This document shows positions 9,482 to 18,073 of a DNA stretch of 64,000 bases, piece by piece; the first letter of the stretch is position 1; each line of letters begins with the position of its first letter. The position numbers and the translations under genes were made by a program. The stretch covers positions 1 through 64,000 of the forward strand of contig NZ_JACMYP010000006.1 of assembly GCF_020889705.1 (NCBI RefSeq). The letters are read 5' to 3'. Source of the DNA: Bradyrhizobium altum. GTDB taxonomy: Bacteria; Pseudomonadota; Alphaproteobacteria; Rhizobiales; Xanthobacteraceae. Below the pieces are notes generated by a model, which was not told the origin of the DNA, did no database searches, and saw nothing but the letters and a program-made list of their open reading frames with translations.

Positions 9482-10417
9482 ATGCCTTCCGCCGACAACA
9501 GGATCGATCGCCGCGACTGGGGGCTGCTCGGCTTTCTGTCGGTGCTGTGGGGCGGCTCGTTCTTCTTCAACGGCGTGATCCTGCGCGAATTGCCGCCGCT
9601 GACGCTGGTGCTGCTGCGCGTCGTGCTCGGCGCGCTCATCCTGCTGCCGCTGCTGCGGGCGCGGAAGATCGAATTCCCGCATGGCCTGGCCGGCTGGGCG
9701 CCGTTCGCCGCGATGGGGCTGTTCAACAACGCGCTGCCGTTCTCGCTGATCGTGTTCGGCCAGACCTATATTCCGAGCGGGCTGGCCTCGATCCTCAATG
9801 CGACGACGCCGCTGTTTGCGGTGGTCGTGATGGCGGTGGCCGGCGAGGAGCGGTTGCAGGCGCGCCGCGTGGCGGGCGTGGTGGTCGGGCTGATCGGGGT
9901 CGCGATCCTGCATGGTGATGCGCTCGGCTTCGAGAGCAGGCAGGGCATCGGCATCCTGCTGTGCCTCGCCGGTGCCTTCAGCTACGGCATCGCGGCGCTG
10001 GTCGGGCGGCGGCTGCCGCAGCGCGTGCCGCCTTTGGGCACGGCGACGTTCCAGATGATGGCCTCCAGCGTGATGATGGCGGTCGTCGCCGGCGTGGCCG
10101 AACGACCCTGGCTGCTGCCGATGCCGCATCCGACCACATGGCTCGCCGTGCTCGGGCTCGCGGCGCTGTCGACGGCGCTAGCCTACATCGTGTTCTTTCA
10201 GATCCTGCAGCGCTCCGGCGCGACCAATGTGATGCTGGTGACGCTGCTGCTTCCGGTCACCGCGATGCTGCTCGGATATCTCGTGCTCGGCGAGCCGGTC
10301 GCGCTGCGCGAGGTGATCGGCGCGCTCGTGATCGCCAGCGCGCTGCTCCTGATCGACGGGCGCGTCTTGACCTGGTTCAGCCGCGCGCCTGTTTCCACGC
10401 CGCATACCAGCCGGTGA
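9482..10417 (+). CDS. DMT superfamily transporter (EamA family)
   Basis: Inner-membrane permease of about 311 residues with around ten hydrophobic segments forming two EamA repeats (about 10-140 and 150-290). The first helix carries LGFLSVLWGGSFFFNGV, typical of the family, and the second repeat ends with the conserved LLPVTAMLLGYLVLGEPV pattern. Members export amino acids or other small metabolites; the substrate is not predictable. The start is uncertain: ATG 9482 is used here, and an in-frame GTG at 9473 adds three residues. The last 41 bp overlap the convergent carbamoyltransferase gene. Confidence 0.86.
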   Translation: MPSADNRIDRRDWGLLGFLSVLWGGSFFFNGVILRELPPLTLVLLRVVLGALILLPLLRARKIEFPHGLAGWAPFAAMGLFNNALPFSLIVFGQTYIPSGLASILNATTPLFAVVVMAVAGEERLQARRVAGVVVGLIGVAILHGDALGFESRQGIGILLCLAGAFSYGIAALVGRRLPQRVPPLGTATFQMMASSVMMAVVAGVAERPWLLPMPHPTTWLAVLGLAALSTALAYIVFFQILQRSGATNVMLVTLLLPVTAMLLGYLVLGEPVALREVIGALVIASALLLIDGRVLTWFSRAPVSTPHTSR

Positions 10418-12530
10418 AGCGGCCGCTGTCGCGCTCGCCGCCGTGCCAGGCGGCGTAGGCGGTGCCGTCGTCGGCGACCAGCACCACGGCATCGAGCCCC
10501 TTGGAGCGGCGCAGCGTGTCCATCGCCTGCGCCGGCGTCTGCGCGATCGGGCCCGCGACGTTGAACGACGTGTTGACCGACATCTCGACGCCGATATGGC
10601 GGCCGAGCGCCTTCAGATAGGCATAGGTGAGGGGATCGTCGGCCTCACGCACGATCTGGATGCGGCCGGTGCCGTCGGCATGCACCACGGCGGGAATCTT
10701 GGCGCGGGCCTCCGGCTTCGAATGCGCCGTAAGCACCATGTAGTTGTAGGCGTTGTAGTCGTCGTCGGATGCGCCGTCTTCCAGCTCGAAATAGTCGCGT
10801 GCGGCCTGCAGCGTCGCCATCGGCGCCAGCGGCCGGATCGCCTCGCGATACTTGACGCGCTCGTTGAGCCGCTCGCGCACCTCGGGGTCGCAGGGATTGG
10901 CGAGGATCGAGCGATGGCCGAGCGCACGCGGCCCGGTCTCGGCCGCGCCCTGATAGATCGCGATCACGCCGCCTTGCGCCACCATGCTGGCCATCAGATC
11001 GGCAACCGCATCGCGTCCTTCCGATGTCGCGACATTGCCGATCTCGGTGGAGGCGACGTCGTCGGCGCGCAGCGCCGCGGCGATGTCGGCGTTCGAGGGC
11101 GGCAGGCCGCAATAGAAGGCGTGCGACAGCGGCGCACCGCGCGCAGCGCCCGCCATGTGCGCGAACAGCCAGGCCGCGCCGATCGGCACGCCGGGATCGC
11201 CGGGCACCGGCGGCACCCACATATGCAGGCGTGTCTTGCGCTGCTGGGCGCGTTCGAACCAGGCCTCGTCAAAGTGCTCGAGCAGCCGCATGTTGCCGAG
11301 CGCATTCAGCGCCACGCCGCCGGTCAGCACCAAACGGTCGGTGCCGGTGATGCGCAAGAGATGATCGATGACATGGATCATCGCGTCCTCGAACACCAAT
11401 TGCGTCGCGGCGGCCTTGTCGACGCGGTCTTTGGTGTCGGGGCGGTGATTGATGTCCTCGACGCGCAGCACGGCGTCGGGATTCCAGAGCTGGTCGGGCC
11501 GCAGCGGCGCGCCCAGAATATCGATCAGCGGCTGATGATAGGGATTGTCGGCGGGGTCGGCGTACCAATTGGCCATCGCGCGATTGAGCTGCACGCTGCC
11601 ATTGGGCCCGAGCTGCAGCACTGCCTTCAGGCGCTGATAGTAGGGATTGGTGGCGCGGTTCATGTCGCCCCAGGCGGCGGCGCCCATGTAGCGGCCCTCG
11701 CTGGAGAGCCAGGTCCAGCCGCCCTGGCTCGACGAGATCACAGTGTAGAAGGCACCGAGCGAATCGAACAGGCTCTCATTGCAATAGAGCTGCTTCATCT
11801 CGTCGTTCTCGGCGACATAGAGCGAGATCGAGCCGACGTCGCCGGTGCCGTCGAGCACCGCGATCGCGACACGCTCACGCACCTCGGCGAATGGCGAGGC
11901 CGTAAATGAGTACCAGGCGTGATTGTCGTGATGCGGCATGCAGATCAGCGGCAGCTGCTCGCCGAGCCCGTACATCTTGGCGAGCCTGCGCGAGATGCGC
12001 CGCACCTGGTCCATCTGTCGCAGGTTGATCGCGGGCGCGATCGGTGCCCGCAGCAATTTGAGACTGGCCGGCGCTTCCTCGAACGAGGTGCGGATCAGCA
12101 TCGCCATCAGCGCCGGATAGTCCCACGTCGTGACGAAGGCTGCGATGTCGCCGATATCGCGGCCCATCCGCTGCAACACCTTGCGCATGTCGTCGAGCGC
12201 GTATTGCGGAAACTCGTTGGTGTGTTTGTTTCCGGAAAAACGCTCTTCCTCGTTGTTGACGATCAGGCGCGGGCCGTCCTTCTGGGTGACTTCGACCAGT
12301 GCAACGCCGGTGTTGTGCGTGCCGGGGCAGGCGAGGCCTGCGATGTAGACGGTCTCGCCACGCTGCAGCTTGTCGCGGATCGAAGCGATCGTGCGCTGCG
12401 CGAACTCGCTATCGGCCTTGTGCAGGCCAAGCTTCGCCATCGCACGTTTGCTGAGGCGGCGCGTGATCTCATAGCCCGCGGCCGCAAAACGCGGATGCCG
12501 CGGACCGGTACGAATGTCCGGTTTACGCAA
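10377..12530 (-). CDS. Carbamoyltransferase of the NodU/CmcH/TobZ family
   Basis: Predicted O-carbamoyltransferase of up to 717 residues, which transfers carbamoyl from carbamoyl phosphate via a carbamoyl-adenylate to a hydroxyl on a sugar or other product. The N-terminal Kae1-like domain shows MPHHDNHAWYSF (metal-binding His cluster), VLDGTGDVGSISLY, TGGVALNALGN and VPPVPGDPGVPIGAAW. The YrdC-like C-terminal domain carries the family signature GPRALGHRSILANP. It is longer than typical NodU, mostly at the N-terminus. The reading frame begins with TTG at 12530, and an ATG at 12440 (MAKLGLHKADSEF) is a good alternative. No glycosyltransferase or antibiotic cluster lies beside it, so the acceptor is unknown. 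It converges on and overlaps the DMT transporter gene by 41 bp. Confidence 0.88.
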   Translation of the reverse strand: MRKPDIRTGPRHPRFAAAGYEITRRLSKRAMAKLGLHKADSEFAQRTIASIRDKLQRGETVYIAGLACPGTHNTGVALVEVTQKDGPRLIVNNEEERFSGNKHTNEFPQYALDDMRKVLQRMGRDIGDIAAFVTTWDYPALMAMLIRTSFEEAPASLKLLRAPIAPAINLRQMDQVRRISRRLAKMYGLGEQLPLICMPHHDNHAWYSFTASPFAEVRERVAIAVLDGTGDVGSISLYVAENDEMKQLYCNESLFDSLGAFYTVISSSQGGWTWLSSEGRYMGAAAWGDMNRATNPYYQRLKAVLQLGPNGSVQLNRAMANWYADPADNPYHQPLIDILGAPLRPDQLWNPDAVLRVEDINHRPDTKDRVDKAAATQLVFEDAMIHVIDHLLRITGTDRLVLTGGVALNALGNMRLLEHFDEAWFERAQQRKTRLHMWVPPVPGDPGVPIGAAWLFAHMAGAARGAPLSHAFYCGLPPSNADIAAALRADDVASTEIGNVATSEGRDAVADLMASMVAQGGVIAIYQGAAETGPRALGHRSILANPCDPEVRERLNERVKYREAIRPLAPMATLQAARDYFELEDGASDDDYNAYNYMVLTAHSKPEARAKIPAVVHADGTGRIQIVREADDPLTYAYLKALGRHIGVEMSVNTSFNVAGPIAQTPAQAMDTLRRSKGLDAVVLVADDGTAYAAWHGGERDSGRFTGWYAAWKQARG

Positions 12531-12691
12531 TCAGAACGCCTCGACTCGTGATCCCCAGATCGACCTTCAATCACAACTAGCGCCAGGCAACAATGCCGTT
12601 TCGCCCAACGGAAAAACCCGGTGCTTGCCAGCATGTTCGTCCCTTGCGAGACTTGCCGCTAAAACCAACGACAACAATCGGGGAGAAAACA

Positions 12692-13927
12692 ATGCGGGCT
12701 CGTTCTGGATATATTGGCGCAATCGCGGCGTTCGCAAGTGCGGCATTGATCGCGACCTCGGCCACCGCGCAGAAGAAGTACGATCCCGGCGCGACCGACG
12801 CGGAAGTCAAGATCGGCAACATCATGCCGTATAGCGGCCCGGCATCGTCCTACGGCGTGATCGGCAAGACCGAGGCCGCGTTTTTCCGGATGATCAACGC
12901 CGAGGGCGGCATCAACGGTCGCAAAGTCGACTTCATCAGCTACGACGACGCCTATTCGCCGCCGAAGGCGATCGAGCAGGCGCGCAAGCTGGTCGAGAGC
13001 GACGAGGTGCTGTTGATCTTCCAGGCGCTCGGCACGCCGTCGAATTCGGCAATCATGAAATACATGAATGCCAAGAAGGTGCCGCAATTGTTCGTCGCCT
13101 CGGGCGGCACCAAATTCGGCGACCCCAAGAACTTTCCCTGGACGATGGGCTTTCAGCCCAACTACCAGAGCGAAGGCCGCATCTACGCGAAATACATTCG
13201 CGACAACTTCCCCAACAGCAAGATCGCGGTGTTCTGGCAGAATGATGACGCCGGCAAGGATCAGTTCAAGGGCCTGAAGGACGGGCTCGGCGACAAGGTC
13301 AACATGATCATCGCCGACAAGTCCTACGAGGTCTCCGATCCATCGATCGATTCGCAAATCGTCGCGCTGCACGATTCCGGCGCCGACATCTTCTTCTCCT
13401 GGGCGGCGCCGAAGGGCTCGGCGCAGGCGATCCGCAAGGTCGGCGAGCTCGGCTGGAACCCGAAATTTTTTCTCGCCAACACCGCGACCACGGTCGCCTC
13501 GGTGTTGAAGCCGGCGGGGCTCCAATACGCCAAGGGCATCATCTCGACGCAATACCTGAAGGATCCAACCGATCCGACCTGGGACAAGGATCCTGCCGTC
13601 GTGAAATGGCGCGAGTTCATGGACAAATATTATCCGGAAGGCGACAAAGCCAACTTCAACAACGTCTATGGCTATGTGCAGGCCGAGGCGATGGTGCAGG
13701 TGCTGAAGCAGTGCGGCGACAATCTCACTCGCGAGAACGTGATGAAGCAGGCCACCAGCCTGAAGAATTTCCACTCCGACCTGATGCTGCCGGGCGTCAT
13801 GGTCAACACCTCGCCGGACGACTACTTCCCGATCGAGCAGATGCAGCTGATGCGCTTCAACGGCGTGGCGTGGGAGCTGTTCGGCGACGTCATCACAGGC
13901 GAGGTCGGGCACGAGGCGACGAGGTAG
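12692..13927 (+). CDS. ABC transporter substrate-binding protein, branched-chain amino acid type
   Basis: Periplasmic type I binding protein of 411 residues (Peripla_BP_6 / LivJ-like). The signal peptide (GYIGAIAAFASAALIATSATAQ) is cleaved near residue 27. The mature protein begins with the family pattern VKIGNIMPYSGPASSYGVIGK, followed by FFRMINAEGGINGRKVDFIS, and both lobes are complete. The ATG at 12692 has GGGGAG upstream. No permease or ATPase genes are adjacent, so it is an orphan binding protein, common in rhizobia, and probably borrows a Liv-type permease. The ligand cannot be assigned; many relatives bind aromatic acids, amides or short-chain compounds rather than Leu/Ile/Val. Confidence 0.9.
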   Translation: MRARSGYIGAIAAFASAALIATSATAQKKYDPGATDAEVKIGNIMPYSGPASSYGVIGKTEAAFFRMINAEGGINGRKVDFISYDDAYSPPKAIEQARKLVESDEVLLIFQALGTPSNSAIMKYMNAKKVPQLFVASGGTKFGDPKNFPWTMGFQPNYQSEGRIYAKYIRDNFPNSKIAVFWQNDDAGKDQFKGLKDGLGDKVNMIIADKSYEVSDPSIDSQIVALHDSGADIFFSWAAPKGSAQAIRKVGELGWNPKFFLANTATTVASVLKPAGLQYAKGIISTQYLKDPTDPTWDKDPAVVKWREFMDKYYPEGDKANFNNVYGYVQAEAMVQVLKQCGDNLTRENVMKQATSLKNFHSDLMLPGVMVNTSPDDYFPIEQMQLMRFNGVAWELFGDVITGEVGHEATR

Positions 13928-13972
13928 GCGGTCGATTACTACAAAGGCGCTGTTCGCGCCGCAAACTCCTCC

Positions 13973-14136
13973 GTCGTCCCGGCGAAAGCCGGGACCCATA
14001 ACCACAGGCGCCTGTTGTTGGAATGAGCTGCGGCCCCAGCTTTGCAAGCCAATGGGCATTTGTGGTTATGGGTCCCGGGTCGCGCTTCCACCTTCGCTCG
14101 TTGAGCTACGGCGGACAAGTCGCTGCCCGGGACGAC
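13973..14136. repeat. Intergenic palindromic repeat (REP-like)
   Basis: An imperfect long inverted repeat. The left arm (13973-14007) runs from GTCGTCCCGGCG through GGGACCCATAACCACAG. The right arm has TGTGGTTATGGGTCCCGGG at 14061-14079 and closes with CCCGGGACGAC at 14126-14136. Sequences of this look are common between genes in Bradyrhizobium and relatives (family memory, not searched). It could fold into a branched RNA, or act as a transcription end after the binding-protein gene. Confidence 0.75.
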
Positions 14137-14184
14137 ACCGAGTTTGTTGCACCGGTGGTGAATTAAACATCCGCGTCCTTGCCG

Positions 14185-14568
14185 TCACTCCCGGCGTGCC
14201 GCGGCGGAGCCAGTCAGGACCTTCTCCGGCCGGCGGGCGCGGAGTGCCATGCCGCCGGCGACGCCGATCACGTAGATCCAGCCCTCGTGAAAATCGGACA
14301 AATGCGAATTGAGCAGCGAGCTCGTGATGTTCTGCACGACGACGGCGAGCCCGATCCAGGCCACGAGATCGCGGCCGGCGAACAGGCGGATGTGGCTGAA
14401 CCACATCGCGTAAAGCAGCAGGACGCCAGTGAGCCCCCACTGGATCGCGACATTGAGGGTCTGGTTGTGCGGGTTGTTGATCACCTCGGCCTCTGGGCCG
14501 GTTTGTCCAACGGCATCCTGCGTGAACATGTGCTTGATCGAGCCGGTGCCGTGCCCGAACCCGTGACA
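14185..14568 (-). pseudogene. O-antigen ligase family remnant (C-terminal part only)
   Basis: The minus-strand frame open from 14568 to the stop at 14185 encodes the tail of a WaaL/Wzy-like polytopic protein: GFGHGTGSIKH, NNPHNQTLNVAIQWGLTG, two or more membrane helices, then a basic end. The NPHN motif followed by a Gly/Leu-rich helix is typical of the last periplasmic loop and helix of this family. A full gene needs about 400 residues, but the frame is closed by TGA at 14569-14571 and the next gene starts soon after on the other strand. Most of the gene has therefore been lost. An internal ATG at 14529 could be used, but a functional ligase is not possible from this fragment. Confidence 0.7.
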
Positions 14569-14607
14569 TCAGCGCCCGCAAGCGCGTGCGTCCGGAGGTA
14601 ACTTTTG

Positions 14608-14661
14608 TTTCCCATAGGTGGGAAAATGTCACACGTCAAAGGAGGTGGGATTGTATCCCAC
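14608..14661. promoter_or_regulatory. Two palindromes with TGGGA cores upstream of the DUF6502-type gene
   Basis: The first is TTTCCCA (14608-14614), four bases, TGGGAAA (14619-14625). The second is GTGGGA (14645-14650), five bases, TCCCAC (14656-14661). Both are perfect inverted repeats with the same TGGGA/TCCCA core, and their centres are about 37 bp apart. They lie 24-77 bp before the ATG at 14685. This looks like a pair of operator sites for one dimeric regulator, but the regulator is unknown. Confidence 0.45.
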
Positions 14662-14684
14662 GCGGCGGGCGGCTAAAGTTAGGC

Positions 14685-15558
14685 ATGAATGCCAAGGCCC
14701 CCAAGTCGAAGCCGGGATCGACTGCGCCGATCGCCGCAGCGAAGCTGCACGCGCCCTTGGCGCGGATGCTGCGTCCGCTGGTCCGGCTTTGCATTCGCGG
14801 CGGCATGACATTTCCGGCGCTGACCCAGCTGCTGCGCGAGCTCTATGTCAATGTCGCTGAACGCGACTTCGCGCTCGAAGGCAAGGAGCAGACCGACAGC
14901 CGCGTCAGCCTGTTGACCGGCATCCACCGCAAGGAGGTGGCGCGGCTGCGCGGCGCCGGCGCGCCGGTCAATGCGGTGCCGGCGACGCTGTCGCGCACCA
15001 GCGCGATCATCGCGCGCTGGCTGGCCGCGCCCGAATTCACCGACGCCAAGGGCGTTCCGCTGCAGCTGCCGCGCACCGCGGATGACGCGCGCGTCGTTCG
15101 AGACGCTGGTCGAATCGATCACCAAGGATGTGCGGCCGCGCGCGGTGCTCGACGAATGGCTCGACCGCAAGCTCGTCACCATCAATGACGACGACGAGAT
15201 CATGCTGGTCGAAGAGGCCTTCGTCCCGCATGGCGACGACGACCGCAAATGGCATTATCTCGGACGCAATTTGCACGACCATGTCGCGGCCGCCGAGCTC
15301 AACGTGTCCTCGGCCACGCCGCGCTTCCTCGAACGCGCGGTGCATTACGACGGGCTGTCGGCCAAGCTCGCCAAGCGGCTTGAGGGGCGCTCGCGCGAGC
15401 TCGCGATGGAGGCGCTGAAGGTCGCCAACCGTGAGGCCAACCGCGCCTTGGCCAAGGACAAGGGCGGCGACCATCGCTGGAATTTCGGCATCTACATCTA
15501 TCGCGAGGGTCCGGACGGCCCTGTCGACGATGATGCCGACGAAGGCGGCGTATCATGA
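14685..15558 (+). pseudogene. DUF6502-family gene, broken by a frameshift
   Basis: The first part (14685 to about 15090) encodes LARMLRPLVRLCIRGGMTFP, QLLRELYVNVAERDFAL and QTDSRVSLLTGIHRKEV, a helix-turn-helix-like N-terminus I associate with DUF6502. The homology then moves to another frame (ASFETLVESITKDVRPRAVLDEW onward) and runs to TGA 15556-15558. The switch falls in a (CG)4 run at 15086-15093. Adding one CG unit would restore a single frame through TADDARASFETLV. The frame left behind runs on as nonsense to a later stop. The break may be a true mutation, slippage in the dinucleotide run, or a sequencing error. The intact product would be about 290 residues of unknown function. Confidence 0.72.
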
Positions 15559-15644
15559 AGCGCTCGCCGCTCATCTCGCGCCGCGCACTGCTGATCGGCG
15601 CAAGCGAGACCGCTTGCGCCGGTGTTCAGATCAATCGAGATTGA
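15555..15644 (+). pseudogene. Truncated gene after DUF6502, probably DUF5666-type lipoprotein start
   Basis: An ATG at 15555 overlaps the DUF6502-type stop as ATGA, the usual sign of translational coupling. It encodes a 29-residue peptide beginning MKRSPLISRRALLIGAS, which looks like the basic start of an exported protein or lipoprotein, then stops at 15642. DUF6502 genes are usually followed by a DUF5666 gene (recalled association), so this is probably its stump. A perfect 10-bp hairpin at 15597-15620 begins where the plausible signal sequence ends. Confidence 0.5.
15597..15620. repeat. Perfect 10-bp inverted repeat with a 4-base loop
   Basis: GGCGCAAGCG, AGAC, CGCTTGCGCC. It lies inside the truncated reading frame and 26 bp beyond the stop of the convergent M23 gene. 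No T-run follows on either strand, so it is not a standard intrinsic terminator. It may mark the deletion joint that removed the rest of the DUF5666-type gene. Confidence 0.7.
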
Positions 15645-15645
15645 G

Positions 15646-17001
15646 TTAGCCCGCGCTGAGCCGGACGCCAGCGCGGAGGAATTTCTGCGGATCGACCGCT
15701 TCGCCGTCGATGCGGGTCTCATAGTGCAGATGCGGACCGGTGGAGCGGCCGGTCGAACCGACGGCGCCGATCACCTGGCCGATCTTGACGTATTCACCGA
15801 CCTTGACGCCGATCTCTGAGAGATGGCCGTAGCGGGTCGAGAGGCCATTGCCGTGATCGACCTCGACCATGCGGCCGTAGCCGCCGGCCCAGCCCGCCGA
15901 CACCACCTTGCCGTTGGCGGTGACGCGCACCGGATCGCCCTGCGCGGCGCGGAAGTCGAGCCCGGTGTGCATCGCCGGACGGCCGAGGAAGGGATCGGAG
16001 CGAACGCCGAAGCCGCTGGTGAATTCGACCTCGCCGACGACGGGCTTGCGGTAAGGCACCAGCGCCAGCGTCTGATTCAAGCGCTGCAGCTGCGCGCGGT
16101 TGATGTTGATGCGATAGAGCTGGCGCTCGAACGCGCCGGCGTCGGGCGCGAGCTTCACCGGCACATAGGGGCCGCCCATGCCGGAGCGCGGCGTCGCGGC
16201 TTCGAGCTGCGCCATGTTGAGGCCGAGATCGGAGATCACGCCGCGCATCCGGCGCACCCGCGATTCGATGCCGTCCTCGACCGAGGAGAGCGCGGCGACC
16301 TGGCGCCGCTCGACCTGGTCAAGCGAGGTTTGCAGACGGACCAGGACGTTGTCGACGCCCTGAGCCTTGGCGAACTGGTTCGGCTGCGCCTTGGCGATCA
16401 GCGGCGCGCGCGATTCCAGCCGCGCCTCGCGATCCGGCGGTGCCACGAAGATCACGGTGTCGCTGATCGGGGAGGGCTTTGGCGTACCGGATGACGGCGC
16501 GGCGTCGGCGCGGCCCTGCGGCCTGATCGATCCGGTGGTCGCAACATCAGGCATTGCGCCGAGCGCGGTGGCGCGCGATTCCAGCGCCGACTGCCGCTTC
16601 ATGATCTGGTCGAGCTTCTGGTCGAACTGCTCCTGATCGAGCAGCTGGCGGCTGGTGGTGCGGTCGACCTTGGCGCGCAGCTCCGAGATGCGGTCCTCAT
16701 AGGCGTATTGCATCTCGGCCTGGCGCGCGATCAGCCGGGTCAGGACGTCGTCACGGAACGCGAAATACGTCGCGGTCGCCGCCGACCACATGCCGAGCAG
16801 GACCACGGTGCCGACCGCGATCCAGAACACCACCGGTCCGAACCGGACCTGCTTGCCGGCATGAACCAGGGTATAGCCCTCGCCGGAGGCCGCCGCGGCA
16901 GCCGCCGGTGCGGCATGCTGGGCCACCGGACGGCGTGCCGGCGACCGGCCATGGTCTTGCGGATGATGGTGTTTCTGGTGATGACCGGACCGGCTCGACA
17001 T
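15646..17001 (-). CDS. M23 family metallopeptidase, membrane-anchored
   Basis: Predicted periplasmic peptidoglycan hydrolase or LytM-type divisome activator of 451 residues. It has a His/Pro/Arg-rich cytoplasmic start, one membrane helix at about 52-76 (VVFWIAVGTVVLLGMWSAAT), a coiled-coil stretch at about 90-150, and a C-terminal LytM domain at about 335-440. The zinc motifs are present (HTGLDFRAAQGD, and HLHYE near the C-terminus), so it should be catalytic rather than an EnvC-like inactive form. The start at 17001 (MSSRSGHHQKH) is preceded by GGGAG; an upstream in-frame start at 17070 would add 23 residues without a better ribosome site. Confidence 0.92.
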   Translation of the reverse strand: MSSRSGHHQKHHHPQDHGRSPARRPVAQHAAPAAAAAASGEGYTLVHAGKQVRFGPVVFWIAVGTVVLLGMWSAATATYFAFRDDVLTRLIARQAEMQYAYEDRISELRAKVDRTTSRQLLDQEQFDQKLDQIMKRQSALESRATALGAMPDVATTGSIRPQGRADAAPSSGTPKPSPISDTVIFVAPPDREARLESRAPLIAKAQPNQFAKAQGVDNVLVRLQTSLDQVERRQVAALSSVEDGIESRVRRMRGVISDLGLNMAQLEAATPRSGMGGPYVPVKLAPDAGAFERQLYRININRAQLQRLNQTLALVPYRKPVVGEVEFTSGFGVRSDPFLGRPAMHTGLDFRAAQGDPVRVTANGKVVSAGWAGGYGRMVEVDHGNGLSTRYGHLSEIGVKVGEYVKIGQVIGAVGSTGRSTGPHLHYETRIDGEAVDPQKFLRAGVRLSAG

Positions 17002-17100
17002 CGGTACTCCCGCGGCCGGTCGGACCAAGCTCCGTACGGCTAATTTGCGGGGCCGATTTGAGCCCGCCATGGTTAATTTTCAGGAAACGGAACCATCCGG

Positions 17101-17847
17101 TCAGAGCGATCGGGCGGCCTCCAGTACCGCTTCGGCGTGGCCGTCGACCTTCACATGACGCCAGATCCGGGCGACTTTTCCACTGGAATCGACCAGAACC
17201 GTGGTGCGAATAATTCCCATGAAGGTCCTGCCATACATGGATTTTTCGCCCCAGGCGCCATACGCCTCCAGCATCTGATGAGCCGGGTCCGAGACCAGCG
17301 GCACCGACAGCTGGTGTTTGTTTCGAAATGACTCCTGCGCCTTAACCGTATCGGCGGAAATGCCGACCACCTCGGCACCGGAAGCCGCGAACTCATTCTT
17401 GAGCCGGGTGAAGTCGATCGCTTCTCTGGTGCAGCCGGGGGTGTCGGCGCGGGGATAGAAGAACAGCACCAGCTTCTTGCCGGCAAAATCCCGCAGTGAA
17501 ACGCTGCCTCCGCCGTCGCGCGGCAGGTCGAAGCCAGGCGCCGCGGCGCCCTCAGTGAGTGTGACGGCGGACGACTTGGTCACGGTCGCGGCCGGCTCAG
17601 CCTTTAACGGTTTCGATGCGGCCTTGTGCGAGACTTTGTCTGGAACACCCGCTGCGGTCTTGGCGGTGGTCTTGGCCTTTGCCTTCGTTGCTTTCTTGGT
17701 TGCTTTCTTGGCCGCGGCCTTCTTCGCAACCGTTGTGCGGGTTTTCGTCGCGGACTTCCCAGTGCTTGCGCTTGCGGCGCGCGCAACCTTTGTTGCGACC
17801 CGCTTTCCGGTTGTGTTGGAGGATTTCTTGCGCGTTTTCTTGGACAT
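17101..17847 (-). CDS. Peroxiredoxin (BCP/AhpC-TSA family) with a Lys/Ala-rich N-terminal tail
   Basis: Thiol peroxidase of 248 residues that reduces hydrogen peroxide or organic peroxides. The peroxiredoxin domain covers about 95-248 and contains LVLFFYPRADTPGCTREA with the peroxidatic Cys. The resolving Cys five residues later in E. coli Bcp is absent here (TREAIDF), so it is probably a one-Cys or differently resolved enzyme. Residues 1 to about 75 are Lys/Ala/Thr-rich (KKAAAKKATKKATKAKAK), like bacterial histone-H1-like tails, which suggests DNA or polyphosphate association. The ATG at 17847 follows AAAGGAAGG. It lies 99 bp upstream of the M23 gene on the same strand. Confidence 0.9.
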   Translation of the reverse strand: MSKKTRKKSSNTTGKRVATKVARAASASTGKSATKTRTTVAKKAAAKKATKKATKAKAKTTAKTAAGVPDKVSHKAASKPLKAEPAATVTKSSAVTLTEGAAAPGFDLPRDGGGSVSLRDFAGKKLVLFFYPRADTPGCTREAIDFTRLKNEFAASGAEVVGISADTVKAQESFRNKHQLSVPLVSDPAHQMLEAYGAWGEKSMYGRTFMGIIRTTVLVDSSGKVARIWRHVKVDGHAEAVLEAARSL

Positions 17848-18073
17848 ACGCCTTCCTTTCGTCGCTTTCCGAAGCTCAACCATTGGGGTATTGCGGGTCT
17901 CATTCGCAGCGGCGGATTCGCATCGGCTGCTGGGCAAGTTTGATGGCCACGGAGTATGGTGACAAGGAATTCGACGCGTTACCCGTCCGCTTGCTGAATT
18001 GGCTTTTGATTGGTTGTTTTGGTCCGTTCCGGGGCCATCGGCGAGTAACATGATTAGGCGAGGATAGGCGGCG

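Noticed and set aside
4695-10129. Two long minus-strand open frames (4695-7538 and 7427-10129)
   Set aside because: They are antisense to PBP1A, prfB and the dehydrogenase, whose motifs are certain. No conserved protein pattern is seen in the minus-strand readings.
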